From RGIG6353 sp964650465 (lineage in GTDB: Bacteria > Bacillota > Clostridia > Oscillospirales > SIG627): a stretch of DNA of 29,345 nt. The notes beneath the pieces were generated by a model. It was given only the letters and a program-made list of their open reading frames with translations, ran no database searches and was not told the origin of the DNA. The position numbers and the translations under genes are program-made. Below are positions 7,769 to 16,522 of this stretch, one piece after another. How positions within the stretch are numbered: position 1 is the stretch's first letter; the number at the start of each line of letters is the position of its first letter. The stretch spans positions 1-29,345 of the forward strand of contig CAZYTA010000033.1 in NCBI GenBank assembly GCA_964650465.1. The letters are read 5' to 3'.

Positions 7769-8959
7769 TTATTGAGGTCTTTTACCGCCGCAGTTGGGAC
7801 AGAAATTGCCCTTGTTTGTTGCCCCGCAAGTGCATTTCCATTCGCTGTCGGGCTTCTTTGAGCCGCAATTGGAGCAGAAGTTGCCGTTGCTTACCTTGCC
7901 GCAGCTGCATTTCCAGCCGTTTGCCGAAGGTGCGGGAGCGGCTGCCTGCTGTTGCTGACCCATGGCGAACAGATTCTGTGCATTTCCGCCTGCATTCATT
8001 GCCATTCCCATACCCATAAAGCCTGTCATTGCACCGTTTTCGTTAGCCGCCGCAGTTCTCATTGCATCTGCCTGTGCGCCGATAACTCTTGCGCCCGCAA
8101 CATTGGGATTTGCGGTCATTGCAGTTTCTTCCCATTCGGTGATTTTCTTTCTCTGGTCATCGGGAATGGAAAGTGAATTTACGGTTATTTTTACTATCTC
8201 GATACCGCGTGTCTCGGTCCAATCGGATTTCAGTACGTCATTGAGTGCGTTTCTTATTTCTGTGGTGTGTGCAGGTAACTCGTAATATTCGATTTGCTGT
8301 GCCGATACCTGTGCAAGAGCAGGCTGGAGGGCAGAGAGAAGCTCTGAACGAAGGATATCCTCCATGTTGTCTTTTCTGTATTCATCTGCGACATTTCCTG
8401 CAAGACTTGTATAGAACAGCATTGGGTCAACGAGCTTATATGTGTATTCACCGTTACATCTGATGTCTACAGACAGCTTGAAGCCCATCTGTTCATTTAC
8501 TACTACTCTGAAGGGGATAGGGGTTGCTGTTCCGTATTTGTTGTCCATTATTTCCTTGGTGTTGAAATAATACACTCTCTGGTCTTTGCCTGTATCACCG
8601 CCAAACGTAAAACGCTTGCCTATGGTTTTAAAGGTTTGCTTGAGGCTTTCTCCGAGACTTCCTGTAAATATACTGGGCTCCGTTGATGTGTCATAGGTGA
8701 ATTCTCCGGGCTCTGCACAGAATTCCACAACCTTGCCCTGCTCTACTATCATCATTGCCTGTCCGTCTGCAACTACTATACCCGAGCCGTTTGAGATAAT
8801 ATTATCGTTTCCTTTGGTGTTTGATGAACGGGAGCTTGTCTTTTTCTGCCCCTTTACCATAAGTACATCGTTTTCAAGTGCGTCGCAATAGAAAAACTCC
8901 TTCCACTGATCTGCAAGTGTTCCTCCAAGTGCTCCAAGTCCTGCTTTGATAAGTCCCAT
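7769..8959 (-). CDS. SPFH-domain protein with tandem zinc ribbons (YdjI family)
   Basis: This is a 396-residue cytoplasmic or membrane-associated protein. Residues about 15-285 are an SPFH/band-7 type domain of the virion core protein/YdjI group (KEFFYCDALENDVLMVKG near the start, PIPFRVVVNEQMGFKLSVDI in the middle, an SVDIRCNGEYTYKLVDP strand). Residues about 286-345 are an Ala/Met/Gln-rich linker. Residues 349-396 hold two zinc-ribbon units with CSCG...CSNCG and CTCG...CPNCG spacing. In Bacillus subtilis, YdjI works with YdjG, YdjH and PspA in membrane stress. The zinc-ribbon and TPM genes lie directly upstream in the same order, but no PspA gene is present nearby. The start has AAAGAAAGGAA upstream. 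Confidence 0.88.
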   Translation of the reverse strand: MGLIKAGLGALGGTLADQWKEFFYCDALENDVLMVKGQKKTSSRSSNTKGNDNIISNGSGIVVADGQAMMIVEQGKVVEFCAEPGEFTYDTSTEPSIFTGSLGESLKQTFKTIGKRFTFGGDTGKDQRVYYFNTKEIMDNKYGTATPIPFRVVVNEQMGFKLSVDIRCNGEYTYKLVDPMLFYTSLAGNVADEYRKDNMEDILRSELLSALQPALAQVSAQQIEYYELPAHTTEIRNALNDVLKSDWTETRGIEIVKITVNSLSIPDDQRKKITEWEETAMTANPNVAGARVIGAQADAMRTAAANENGAMTGFMGMGMAMNAGGNAQNLFAMGQQQQAAAPAPSANGWKCSCGKVSNGNFCSNCGSKKPDSEWKCTCGATNKGNFCPNCGGKRPQ

Positions 8960-8991
8960 AATTTTATTCCTTTCTTTTATGTATTGTTATT

Positions 8992-9876
8992 CTAAAATTT
9001 TCCGCCCCGTCCGCCGTAGCTTCTTCCCGAGGAAGAACGGTGTATTCTCGCTCCGCCTCCCGATGAGCCTCCGCCCGAGGAGTTGTTGGATCTTCTGTGC
9101 TTGACTACATTCCTGTAAAGGAACAGGTCCTGTGATTCGGTTATGCACATGCTGTCCCGCTTTATATAGTTGTCAGCCTGCGTTTGCGGTCTGACTGTCT
9201 TTAGCCGTCCTCTCATTATTCCTGTTATGATAAGAGCGGCAATAAAGCCTACCAACAGCCAGATACCTATGTTCCGCAAAAGCGGATATCCTGTGTCTGT
9301 GTAATCATTGTAACTGTAATCATTGTAACTGTAATCATTGTAATCGCTGTAATCATCGTAACCGTTATAATCGTAATAATTGTCATAATCTGAATATACA
9401 TCTGTGTACAGCTCCTCTGCCGACATTTCGGCACTGCATTCCGCAAATGTCTCAAAGGCATAAAGGTAGTAGCCGTTGCTTAAATCGGGTAGAAACTGCT
9501 CGGATATATATCCCGTCTCGTTATAGGTAATGGAGGAAATACAGCTTCCGCTTGTGAGTATGTACCAATCTCTGTCAGCCATGCTGATGAACAGCATTAT
9601 TCCGTCCTCACTGTAGCCCGTCAGCTCATAAAGCTCGGTTGCCGCTGACTCCGCACTGTAATAGCCCTGCAGTGTTTCGGAGGTCATTACCGCAATGTCG
9701 AAGCTGTGCTTGTCGCTTAAAAGCTCAAGCTTTTCCTCGAGCCTCTCTTCTTCACTGCTTGTGAGAAGGTCGGCGCCGTCGGTCAGCAGAGCAGGACCTG
9801 TATACGCACTTGCGAAAAGTGTGCATGCCGTAAGAATTATAAGTATAAAAACAGGGGTAAACAGTTTTTTTCTCAT
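8992..9876 (-). CDS. TPM-domain protein (YdjH-like)
   Basis: The ATG at 9876 is preferred; the GTG at 9885 would abut its own ribosome binding site (AAGGGGG). The 294-residue product has an N-terminal signal (a possible lipobox ends at Cys18, LTAC) and a TPM domain at about 28-155 (LLTDGADLLTSSEEERLEEK, DIAVMTSETL, DGIMLFISMADRDWYI). A Tyr/Asp/Asn-rich linker follows at 160-197, then a membrane helix at about 201-222 and a cytoplasmic tail ending in a Gly/Ser/Arg-rich segment. TPM proteins often occur with SPFH and zinc-ribbon partners. The linker is encoded by 15-bp DNA repeats near 9297-9350. The gene overlaps neither neighbour but is only 13 bases from the zinc-ribbon gene. Confidence 0.85.
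   Translation of the reverse strand: MRKKLFTPVFILIILTACTLFASAYTGPALLTDGADLLTSSEEERLEEKLELLSDKHSFDIAVMTSETLQGYYSAESAATELYELTGYSEDGIMLFISMADRDWYILTSGSCISSITYNETGYISEQFLPDLSNGYYLYAFETFAECSAEMSAEELYTDVYSDYDNYYDYNGYDDYSDYNDYSYNDYSYNDYTDTGYPLLRNIGIWLLVGFIAALIITGIMRGRLKTVRPQTQADNYIKRDSMCITESQDLFLYRNVVKHRRSNNSSGGGSSGGGARIHRSSSGRSYGGRGGKF
9295..9375 (-). repeat. In-frame 15-bp tandem repeats in the TPM gene linker
   Basis: The plus strand shows cattgtaactgtaat repeated about three times, followed by degenerate units, encoding SYNDYSYNDY-type residues on the minus strand. Repeats in multiples of three bases can change copy number without breaking the frame. Confidence 0.7.
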
Positions 9877-9889
9877 TATCAGCACCCCC

Positions 9890-10975
9890 TTAAGACAGCC
9901 ATGACAGATAGGAGATGACAGTGCCGATAATGCCTATTGCGGCAGTCAGCCCAAACAGCCATTTGAAGTAAGCACCCTTGTCCATGGGGAGATTACCTGC
10001 AAGCTTTCCAGTCTGTCCGTTTATTGCGAAGGTATAAAGCTGTTCCTTCCATTTTGTCGTAAGCATCCATACGGGGTAGAGGGCATATTTGTAGGTTCCG
10101 CCTCTGAACTGTATTTTTGATGCCTGAGGAGTAACAGTGTTATATCCTGTTACCGTATTTCTGAATGCCTTTTCTGTGCTTTCTCTGATTCTCGCATTTG
10201 CAAACTGAGCGCTGTCCTCTGCGGACACATCGTATTTGTCGGCAAAGAAGCCAGCAAGGTATGCTGTCTGAAAATCAACGGCATCATGGAAATGAAAGGG
10301 CTCAAGTGATTCCATAAGGTCATTGGGCATTTTTGACGAGCCGTCAACCGGTACCTTTTCGTATTCCAAAGTACCGCCTCTCACAACGGAATAATAGCTG
10401 GTCTCTGTGTAATTGTATCTGCTGTCGCTCCAGAATCTTGTTCTTGTAGCCTTGTATCTCATGTGGGCATCCGTCTCTGTATCAAACAGCCAGAAGGGGA
10501 CATATACACCCTTTATCTCCTGTATGTGATTTTCCTGTTTGAACAGCTTTGGCAGAAGCACCTTGCCCTTGTAGTGATTTTTCAGCGCCTCAATTGCCGC
10601 ATTTTTGTCAAGCTTGAAGGGAATGACCAAATCGGGCTTCAGTGTACCCGATACCCGTCCCGTAAGCACTACGGGATTGTCACAGTAGGGACAGGAGGTT
10701 GCGGCGGTATTCTCGTCACTGACAATTTCTCCTCCGCAGGAGTTGCATGTATAAACGTTGAGGCTTTCCTCCTCGCCCTCATCCCATTCATTGTCTGCCT
10801 TATTTTCCCAATCCAGCTTGTCCTCTCCGTCGTGACTTACCGTTTCATTGTAGGAAGACAGAGTTTCTATATCGAACTCTGTTGCACAAAATGGACATTT
10901 GAGCTTTTGCGACTGTGCATCAAAGGCAATAGCGCCGTCACAGCACGGACATTTATACTCCTGTATTTCAGCCAT
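9890..10975 (-). CDS. Zinc-ribbon membrane protein (YdjG-like)
   Basis: This is a 361-residue protein. Two TFIIB/rubredoxin-like zinc ribbons are visible at the N terminus: Cys9/12 with Cys27/30, and Cys77/80 with Cys95/98 (CNSCGG ... CPYC). Between them is an acidic linker (DEGEEES). Residues about 105-325 form a domain with the phrase GVYVPFWLFDTET and repeated aromatic/basic strands, and a single membrane helix lies at about 333-357. This matches YdjG-type proteins that recruit PspA to the membrane with YdjH in Bacillus. It follows murC by 13 bases with AAAGGAAG upstream, so murC and the stress module share a transcript. Confidence 0.83.
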   Translation of the reverse strand: MAEIQEYKCPCCDGAIAFDAQSQKLKCPFCATEFDIETLSSYNETVSHDGEDKLDWENKADNEWDEGEEESLNVYTCNSCGGEIVSDENTAATSCPYCDNPVVLTGRVSGTLKPDLVIPFKLDKNAAIEALKNHYKGKVLLPKLFKQENHIQEIKGVYVPFWLFDTETDAHMRYKATRTRFWSDSRYNYTETSYYSVVRGGTLEYEKVPVDGSSKMPNDLMESLEPFHFHDAVDFQTAYLAGFFADKYDVSAEDSAQFANARIRESTEKAFRNTVTGYNTVTPQASKIQFRGGTYKYALYPVWMLTTKWKEQLYTFAINGQTGKLAGNLPMDKGAYFKWLFGLTAAIGIIGTVISYLSWLS

Positions 10976-10988
10976 TAATTCACTTCCT

Positions 10989-12347
10989 TTATATTTTGAG
11001 ATTAATTATATCTCCCGCTCCCATAATTATGAGCAGGTCATCGGGCTCAAGTATGCTTCTGATATATTTTGAAATAGCTTCGAAATCTCCTACATATTTT
11101 CCGTTATCAACTGCATCGGCAAGATTTTTTGACGAAATACCGCACTCGTTTTTCTCACGTGCTGCATATATATCCGCAAAAACAACCTCGTCACAGTCTG
11201 TAAAGGCTTTTGCAAAGGCATCGAACAGGTCATGGGTTCTGGTGTATGTATGAGGCTGATAAACAACCAATACTCGCTTACGCTCCATTGATTTTGCCGT
11301 AGCAAGAGTGGCACGTATTTCGTCAGGATGATGAGCGTAGTCATCAAATATATCCGCCCCGTTGTATTGGCACCTGTATTGAAATCTTCTTCCTACGCCT
11401 CGGAAGCTTTCCAGCCCTGATTTTATTTCCTCGGCATTGATTCCCGAGATATATGAGGCACCTATAGCCGCCAGAGCATTGCTAACCTGAAATTCTCCCG
11501 GGACAGACAGCTTGATGTGTGTCAGAAATTCTCCGTTTGCATAAGCATCAAACTCCGCAAAACCGCGCACCGAATTAATGTTTTTGGCAAAGAAGTCTGC
11601 ATTTTCGTTTTTTACGGAATAATATACAGCCTCGCCGCCGTATTTTTTCGCAGATAATACGGCATTTTCGTTATCGGCACATACAACGGCAAAGCCCGAA
11701 ATATCCATAAATTTTGTATAAGAGTCCATCATACGGTCAATACTTGGAAAGTAATCGGTGTGGTCAAGCTCCACGTTGAGCACCACAGAGATTGTCGGAG
11801 CAAAGGATAAAAACGAATCCTTGTATTCGCAAGCCTCAAAAATGAAGGAGTCCTTACCTCCTATTTTCAATCCTGAGCCAATGGAGGGTAAATCTGCTCC
11901 TATCATAACTGTGGGGTCGGCGTTTGCCGAAATGAATATTTGGGATATCATACCCGATGTAGTTGACTTTCCGTGTGTACCGGAGATTCCTATACGTTTA
12001 CCGTAGCATTTCATCAGCTCACCGAGAAAAGGAGCTCGCACCACGCATGGGATATCCTTTTTGTTTGCCAGCTTTATAATAGGGTTATCCTCTTTTATTG
12101 CCGCAGTGTATACCACAAGCCCGACTCCGTCGAGAGACGGTACGGTATCGCCGTATACCACATCTATGCCATGACTTTCCACAAGCCTTGTATAGGGACC
12201 GTGATGCTCGTCATACCCCGATACCTTATAGCCCATATCGCCAAGCAGAAGGGCGATAGAGGACATACTTACACCGCCGATGCCAAGTATAAGACAGGTT
12301 TTGTTGCAAATATATGAGTCATAATAGAATTTACTTTTTGTTAACAT
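10989..12347 (-). CDS. murC: UDP-N-acetylmuramate--L-alanine ligase
   Basis: MurC adds L-alanine to UDP-MurNAc, the first amino-acid step of peptidoglycan precursor synthesis in the cytoplasm. The ATG at 12347 is chosen because GGAAGGTG lies just before it; upstream Met codons (12362, 12386) lack a site. The 452-residue length is normal. Visible motifs are the Rossmann-like LGIGGVSMSS at about 21-30, the ATP-binding GTHGKST at 123-129, the Mur central-domain HTDYF region and the C-terminal DDYAHHPDEIRATL. It is the first gene of an operon with the zinc-ribbon, TPM and SPFH genes, and is divergent from spoVG. Confidence 0.95.
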   Translation of the reverse strand: MLTKSKFYYDSYICNKTCLILGIGGVSMSSIALLLGDMGYKVSGYDEHHGPYTRLVESHGIDVVYGDTVPSLDGVGLVVYTAAIKEDNPIIKLANKKDIPCVVRAPFLGELMKCYGKRIGISGTHGKSTTSGMISQIFISANADPTVMIGADLPSIGSGLKIGGKDSFIFEACEYKDSFLSFAPTISVVLNVELDHTDYFPSIDRMMDSYTKFMDISGFAVVCADNENAVLSAKKYGGEAVYYSVKNENADFFAKNINSVRGFAEFDAYANGEFLTHIKLSVPGEFQVSNALAAIGASYISGINAEEIKSGLESFRGVGRRFQYRCQYNGADIFDDYAHHPDEIRATLATAKSMERKRVLVVYQPHTYTRTHDLFDAFAKAFTDCDEVVFADIYAAREKNECGISSKNLADAVDNGKYVGDFEAISKYIRSILEPDDLLIIMGAGDIINLKI

Positions 12348-12431
12348 CTTTACACCTTCCATGTAATAATATGAATATAAAATCAAACTATGCTTTTAGA
12401 AGTAAAATACAACAGAAAAGGAGCCTAATTT

Positions 12432-12716
12432 ATGCAGATCACAGACATCAAAATCAGAAAAACCTTTGACGACGGACCCCTTAAGGCAGTTGTATCTCTT
12501 ACTTTCGACGCTCAGCTTGCAGTACACGACATCAAGGTAATTTATGCTAATGACAGATTTTTTATTGTAATGCCCAGTCGTAAAAACGGAGATGGAACCT
12601 ACCGTGATATCGCTCACCCGATAAACGCGGAGTTCAGAGTCATGGTTGAAGAGGCAGTGCTTGCCGCTTACAACGAAGAGCTTGCAAAGGCAGAAGAAGC
12701 ACCGACAGAAGAATAA
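12432..12716 (+). CDS. spoVG: Septation/regulatory protein SpoVG
   Basis: This is a 94-residue protein with the full SpoVG pattern: ITDIKIRKTFDDGPLKAVVS, then FDAQLAVHDIKVI, FFIVMPSRK and DIAHPIN. SpoVG is a small nucleic-acid-binding regulator that affects septation and sporulation in Bacillus and virulence gene expression in other Firmicutes. The C terminus is acidic (AEEAPTEE). AAAAGGAG lies eight bases before the ATG. It is a single gene, divergent from murC and ended by its own terminator, whereas in Bacillus it is near purR/glmU. Confidence 0.95.
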   Translation: MQITDIKIRKTFDDGPLKAVVSLTFDAQLAVHDIKVIYANDRFFIVMPSRKNGDGTYRDIAHPINAEFRVMVEEAVLAAYNEELAKAEEAPTEE

Positions 12717-12725
12717 CAGTGAGAC

Positions 12726-12749
12726 GGAGAGCAAACGCTCTCTGTTTTT
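12726..12749 (+). terminator. spoVG terminator
   Basis: GAGAGC / GCTCTC stem with an AAAC loop and a TTTTT tract, about ten bases after the spoVG stop. Confidence 0.82.
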
Positions 12750-12830
12750 CTGTATAGTAATTGCATTCAAATCAACCTTACTGTTTATATTTTAACACTC
12801 TTTTTTTCAATTGTCTATACTTTAATGTTA

Positions 12831-12876
12831 AAAAAACTGACCCAATCGTAAATGTTTACGATTGGGTCAGTTTTTA
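12831..12876 (-). terminator. Bidirectional terminator at the end of the rnf operon
   Basis: A perfect 16-bp stem (CTGACCCAATCGTAAA / TTTACGATTGGGTCAG) with a two-base centre is flanked by A6 on the left and T5 on the right, so it works on both strands. On the minus strand it ends the rnf operon about 45 bases after the rnfB stop, and it backs up spoVG termination on the plus strand. Its centre contains the palindrome GTAAATGTTTAC. Confidence 0.9.
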
Positions 12877-12887
12877 CATTATGGGAT

Positions 12888-12915
12888 ATTTTTTAAAATC
12901 AACCTCGCCGTTTTA
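12888..12915 (+). repeat. Intergenic repeat copy R2 (5' part only)
   Basis: It reads ATTTTTTAAAAT then CAACCTCGCCGTTTT, matching the other repeat copies. It lies between the bidirectional terminator and the rnfB stop codon (about five bases away), the same arrangement as copy R1 next to the SPFH gene. Confidence 0.75.
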
Positions 12916-12919
12916 TTTG

Positions 12920-13768
12920 CTAAGCTTCTGTTACGATTTCTTCCGGCGCCTTAACTATGGGATGAAGAGTTGATGACCATATGATGTGTCGGGGACAAAC
13001 CTCAGCACACTTACCGCAGTTTGAACAAGCAGAATATTCAATTCTTGCCAAATTATCGATTACCTTTATTGCAGCTGTAGGACAGTTCTTTTCGCATATT
13101 TTACAGCCTATACATCCTACTTCACACCATTTTTTTGTGTTGGCGCCCTTTTCTGTGCACTTGCAGCCTACCCAGAACTCTGCATCAAAGGGGACCAGCT
13201 GAATAAGACTCTTGGGACAGGCGGTAACACAAGCACCGCATGCCTGACATTTGTGATAGTCAACTGCCGCTGTTCCGTTTATTATTTTGATAGCATCGAA
13301 TTTGCAGGCTTCAACGCATGTACCGTAGCCCATGCAGCCATTGGGACAGAGCTTGTGACCGCCTGCCAGCTTTGCTGCCGAAATACAGTCAAGCACTCCG
13401 TCATATTCGTATTTCAGCTTTGCAAGGTCGGATGTGCCGCTGCACATAACCTGTGCGCGCATACGTACCGCCTGCTCGGCTTCAATTCCCATGATTTCGG
13501 AAATCTTCGATATAGCCTCGGGGCTTGCTACCGCACATTTTGATGGCTTTACCTCGCCGTTGACTATAGCCTCAGCCATTGCCGCGCAGCCTGCATATCC
13601 GCAGCCTCCGCAATTGGCTGAAGGAAGATTTTCTGTTATCTCCTCGATACGAGGATCTTCTTTTACCTTTAAGTACTTAGCCGCAAAGGAGAGCGCAACT
13701 CCCAATGCTCCTCCTATTACAAGGAACCATACAACGGCAAGTACAATGTTTACAATATAATCACTCAT
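12920..13768 (-). CDS. rnfB: Rnf complex ferredoxin subunit RnfB
   Basis: RnfB is the electron-entry iron-sulfur subunit of the membrane Rnf complex, taking electrons from reduced ferredoxin. The 282-residue protein has an N-terminal membrane helix (about 5-30) and a four-cysteine cluster typical of RnfB at Cys53, 56, 61 and 78 (ANCGGCGYAGC). Several [4Fe-4S] motifs follow (CMGYGTCVEAC, CQACGACVTACP, CIGCKICEKNCP, CSNCGKCAEVCP). It is the last gene of the rnfCDGEAB operon, 15 bases after rnfA, with GGGAGGAAA before the start. Confidence 0.95.
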   Translation of the reverse strand: MSDYIVNIVLAVVWFLVIGGALGVALSFAAKYLKVKEDPRIEEITENLPSANCGGCGYAGCAAMAEAIVNGEVKPSKCAVASPEAISKISEIMGIEAEQAVRMRAQVMCSGTSDLAKLKYEYDGVLDCISAAKLAGGHKLCPNGCMGYGTCVEACKFDAIKIINGTAAVDYHKCQACGACVTACPKSLIQLVPFDAEFWVGCKCTEKGANTKKWCEVGCIGCKICEKNCPTAAIKVIDNLARIEYSACSNCGKCAEVCPRHIIWSSTLHPIVKAPEEIVTEA

Positions 13769-13783
13769 TACAGTTTCCTCCCG

Positions 13784-14362
13784 TTATAAGCTTATTCCCG
13801 AGAATCCCGAGAAAGCCATAGCAATAAGTCCTGCCGACACGAGAAGTATCGGCAAGCCCTTGAAGGCAGCAGGGGGATTTGCAAATCTGAGTCTTTCTCT
13901 TACTCCTGCAAATATCAAAAGTGCTACTGTAAAGCCTATTGCCGCCGAGAGACCGAAGACAACCGACTCAAGGAAGTTAAAGCCGTTCTGTATATTTAAG
14001 AGAGCGGCACCCAACACAGCACAGTTGGTTGTGATAAGGGGAAGATAGATACCCAGCGCCTGATACAAAGAGGGAACAAATTTTTTGAGAAACATTTCTA
14101 TTATTTGTACAAGAGCTGCAATTATCAGAATAAATGCTATGGTTTTAATGTATTCAAGACCTGATGGAATAAGTATGAATTTATACACCAGCCAGGTAAG
14201 AGCCGATGATACGGTCATAACGAACATAACCGCAAAGCCCATGCCCGCTGCTGTTGAGGGCTTCTCGGAAACGCCAAGGAAAGGACATATACCGAGGAAG
14301 CGTGAGAAAATGAAGTTTTCGGTAATAATTGCCGCAAAGGCAATGAGAAGTATTTCTTTCAT
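13784..14362 (-). CDS. rnfA: Rnf complex membrane subunit RnfA
   Basis: This is a 192-residue integral membrane protein with about six helices. The signature ENFIFSRFLGICPFLGVS near the N terminus, LITTNCAVLGAALLN in the middle and RERLRFANPPAAFKGLPI at the C terminus are typical of RnfA/NqrE. It pairs with RnfE as inverted-topology halves around a [2Fe-2S] centre in the membrane. It starts one base after the rnfE stop. Confidence 0.95.
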   Translation of the reverse strand: MKEILLIAFAAIITENFIFSRFLGICPFLGVSEKPSTAAGMGFAVMFVMTVSSALTWLVYKFILIPSGLEYIKTIAFILIIAALVQIIEMFLKKFVPSLYQALGIYLPLITTNCAVLGAALLNIQNGFNFLESVVFGLSAAIGFTVALLIFAGVRERLRFANPPAAFKGLPILLVSAGLIAMAFSGFSGISL

Positions 14363-14363
14363 A

Positions 14364-14993
14364 TTACTTTACCTCCTTTTTCTCGGCACGTTTTTTTATT
14401 ACGGACAGTATTTTGTTCATTCCGGCAATTACAAACGCCAGAGTAAAGAATGCTCCTGCCGACATTACAAACATAAGAGAGGGCTCAAAGCTTTCCGGAG
14501 TTACCTTGTATCCAAGCAGTGTTCCGTTTCCCAGCACCTCACGTATTGCAGATACAATTATAAGTGCCATTGTAAATCCTGCGCCCATTGCCAGACCGTC
14601 GAGAGCGGCAAAAAACGGTTTGTTCTTTGATGCATATGCCTCTGCACGGGAAAGAATGATACAGTTTACAACTATAAGAGGAATGAATACACCCAGCGAT
14701 TTATTGATTTCGGGTAGGAATGCCTTAATGAGGAGCTCAATGGCAGTAACGAAGCCCGAGATAACCACTACATACGAGGCAATTCTTACTTCTTTGGGGA
14801 TAAAATTACGGAGAAGCGATATAAACAGGTTTGAGCATATCAGTACTGCCGTTGTGGAAAGTCCCATGGCAATACCGTTTGATACAGAGGTGGTAACCGC
14901 CAGGGTCGCACAGGTGCCCAGCAGCTGTACAAGGATGGGGTTTTTGTCAAACAAACCGTCGGTGAATATCTTTTTTACACTGTTTTTTGACAT
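14364..14993 (-). CDS. rnfE: Rnf complex membrane subunit RnfE
   Basis: This is a 209-residue integral membrane protein homologous to RnfA/NqrD. The phrases NPILVQLLGTCATLAVTTS, FIPLIVVNCIILSRAEAYAS and LDGLAMGAGFTMAL are characteristic. It has about six helices and a short basic C-terminal tail. The start is immediately after the rnfG stop, so translation is coupled. It forms the membrane core with RnfA. Confidence 0.95.
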   Translation of the reverse strand: MSKNSVKKIFTDGLFDKNPILVQLLGTCATLAVTTSVSNGIAMGLSTTAVLICSNLFISLLRNFIPKEVRIASYVVVISGFVTAIELLIKAFLPEINKSLGVFIPLIVVNCIILSRAEAYASKNKPFFAALDGLAMGAGFTMALIIVSAIREVLGNGTLLGYKVTPESFEPSLMFVMSAGAFFTLAFVIAGMNKILSVIKKRAEKKEVK

Positions 14994-15536
14994 TTATTTT
15001 CCCTCCTTTGCTATTGCTTCTATTGTGGTAACAGCACTTGCAATACCGTTTTTTACAGCCCTTGAGCTGATGGTAGCGCCTGTTATGGTGTCCACATCGG
15101 AAATACCGTCAAGTGCAAGCCCCGAGAAATTTGAAAGATAGGAGCTGTCTGTTGCCTTTGTTCCGACTCCGGGAGTTTCGGAGGCGGAGAGAAGAGAAGT
15201 ACTTACTACCTTGCATTCTGTGTCTGCTCCCACTATAAGAGATATCTCTCCCTTGAAGCCTACGGGGGCAACATCTGCATAATATCCGATGATATTACCG
15301 TCAGCATCCTTTACCGCACCTGCATCGCTGACACTGTGCTCAAAAAGCGAGGAATCGGCAGATTCAAATGTTTCGCACTGTGGGAATATTCCCTTTATTG
15401 CTTTTTCTTTTTCTATCAGCGCATTGGCTACTATTTTGTCTGCTGTAACCGAATTGACAACAGCAAGCAACAGAGCAATTACTACGCTTATGACCGTAAG
15501 AGGAAGGGCGGGCTTTAAAAATTTAAGCTTTTGCAT
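14994..15536 (-). CDS. rnfG: Rnf complex FMN-binding subunit RnfG
   Basis: RnfG carries covalent FMN and passes electrons outside the membrane. The 180-residue protein has an N-terminal helix (about 12-30) and an FMN-binding domain with SASETPGVGTKA and the flavinylation motif DTITGATISS; Thr155 is the expected FMN attachment site. ApbE, encoded at 24860-25831, is the likely enzyme for that attachment. The start overlaps the end of rnfD by 14 bases and is preceded by GGAGGAGG. Confidence 0.95.
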   Translation of the reverse strand: MQKLKFLKPALPLTVISVVIALLLAVVNSVTADKIVANALIEKEKAIKGIFPQCETFESADSSLFEHSVSDAGAVKDADGNIIGYYADVAPVGFKGEISLIVGADTECKVVSTSLLSASETPGVGTKATDSSYLSNFSGLALDGISDVDTITGATISSRAVKNGIASAVTTIEAIAKEGK

Positions 15537-16500
15537 TTTTTACTCCTCCTCCGAATTTAGTGGGCTTGGTTCCCTTGTCAAGATACCAAACAAAGAGATT
15601 CATAATGAGGATAGCGAAGGAAACACCTTCCGGATATCCGCCAAGGAATCTGATAAATACAGTGAGTGCACCGCATCCGATACCGTATATGATTCTTCCT
15701 TTTGCAGTAACGGGAGAGGTGACATAATCGGTTGCCATAAATACTGCGCCGAGCATAAGACCTCCGCTGAAAATTTCGGCAAGCATGTAGTTGAGATTGT
15801 TGACGCCGTCGGGAGCGAATATGATTGTAAGCAGAGCAACCGTTCCGATAAACGATACGGGAATGTGCCATGTGATGACCTTGCGCACAAGAAGATATAT
15901 ACCGCCGGCAAGAATGAGCAATGCGGATATTTCACCGATACATCCCGACATATTACCTATGAACAGGTCGAATATATCTTCTGAAGGCAGAGAACCGTTC
16001 TTGAGCACAGTAAGTGTGGTCGCTGATGAAACCGTGTCTACCTGACCGAAGGCGGGGAGTCTTACCAGTGGGGCGCTGTAGGCTGTCATATGAGAGGGCC
16101 ATGAGCCGAAAAGGAATACTCTTGCCGCCAGTACAGGATTCATAAAGTTCTTACCGAGACCGCCGAAAAGACCTTTTGTTATCACCATGGCGAAAAGTGC
16201 GCCGATAACGGGAATCCACAGCGGTATGGTGGCAGGAAGATTGAAGGCGAGAAGCAGACCGCTGACTACCGCAGACAAATCTCCCACGGGTATCTTCTTT
16301 TTTAGCAGAAGATTGAACAAAGCCTCAAAGATTACACAGGATGCTACGGAAACAGCTGTGACAGTCAGTACTCTGAGACCGAAAATATATGCTCCCCATA
16401 TGAGCAGAGGAATCATTGCAAGAATAACATCGCTCATAAGCACACGGGTGGTATCCTCGTGTCTGATATGAGGGGAGGCAGAAACCTTTAAAAGTCCCAT
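15523..16500 (-). CDS. rnfD: Rnf complex membrane subunit RnfD
   Basis: RnfD is the main ion-translocating membrane subunit and usually carries a covalent FMN. The 325-residue protein has SPHIRHEDTTRVLMSDVI at the N terminus, about eight or more helices, KNFMNPVLAARVFLF, and DTVSSATTLT at 155-164. In that motif the usual Gly is Ser, and Thr161 is the expected FMN site. FMATDYVTSPVTAKGRIIYG is also a family signature. It lies 22 bases after rnfC, with AAAGGA before the start. Confidence 0.95.
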   Translation of the reverse strand: MGLLKVSASPHIRHEDTTRVLMSDVILAMIPLLIWGAYIFGLRVLTVTAVSVASCVIFEALFNLLLKKKIPVGDLSAVVSGLLLAFNLPATIPLWIPVIGALFAMVITKGLFGGLGKNFMNPVLAARVFLFGSWPSHMTAYSAPLVRLPAFGQVDTVSSATTLTVLKNGSLPSEDIFDLFIGNMSGCIGEISALLILAGGIYLLVRKVITWHIPVSFIGTVALLTIIFAPDGVNNLNYMLAEIFSGGLMLGAVFMATDYVTSPVTAKGRIIYGIGCGALTVFIRFLGGYPEGVSFAILIMNLFVWYLDKGTKPTKFGGGVKNAKA

Positions 16501-16522
16501 TGATTTATATCCTTTCTGTTTG

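Noticed and set aside
12396..12770. A 124-codon frame antisense to spoVG
   Set aside because: spoVG is unmistakable on the plus strand and has its own ribosome binding site and terminator.
14413..15141. A 242-codon open frame opposite rnfE and rnfG
   Set aside because: The minus strand encodes clear Rnf subunits here; the plus frame is a by-product of their codon use.
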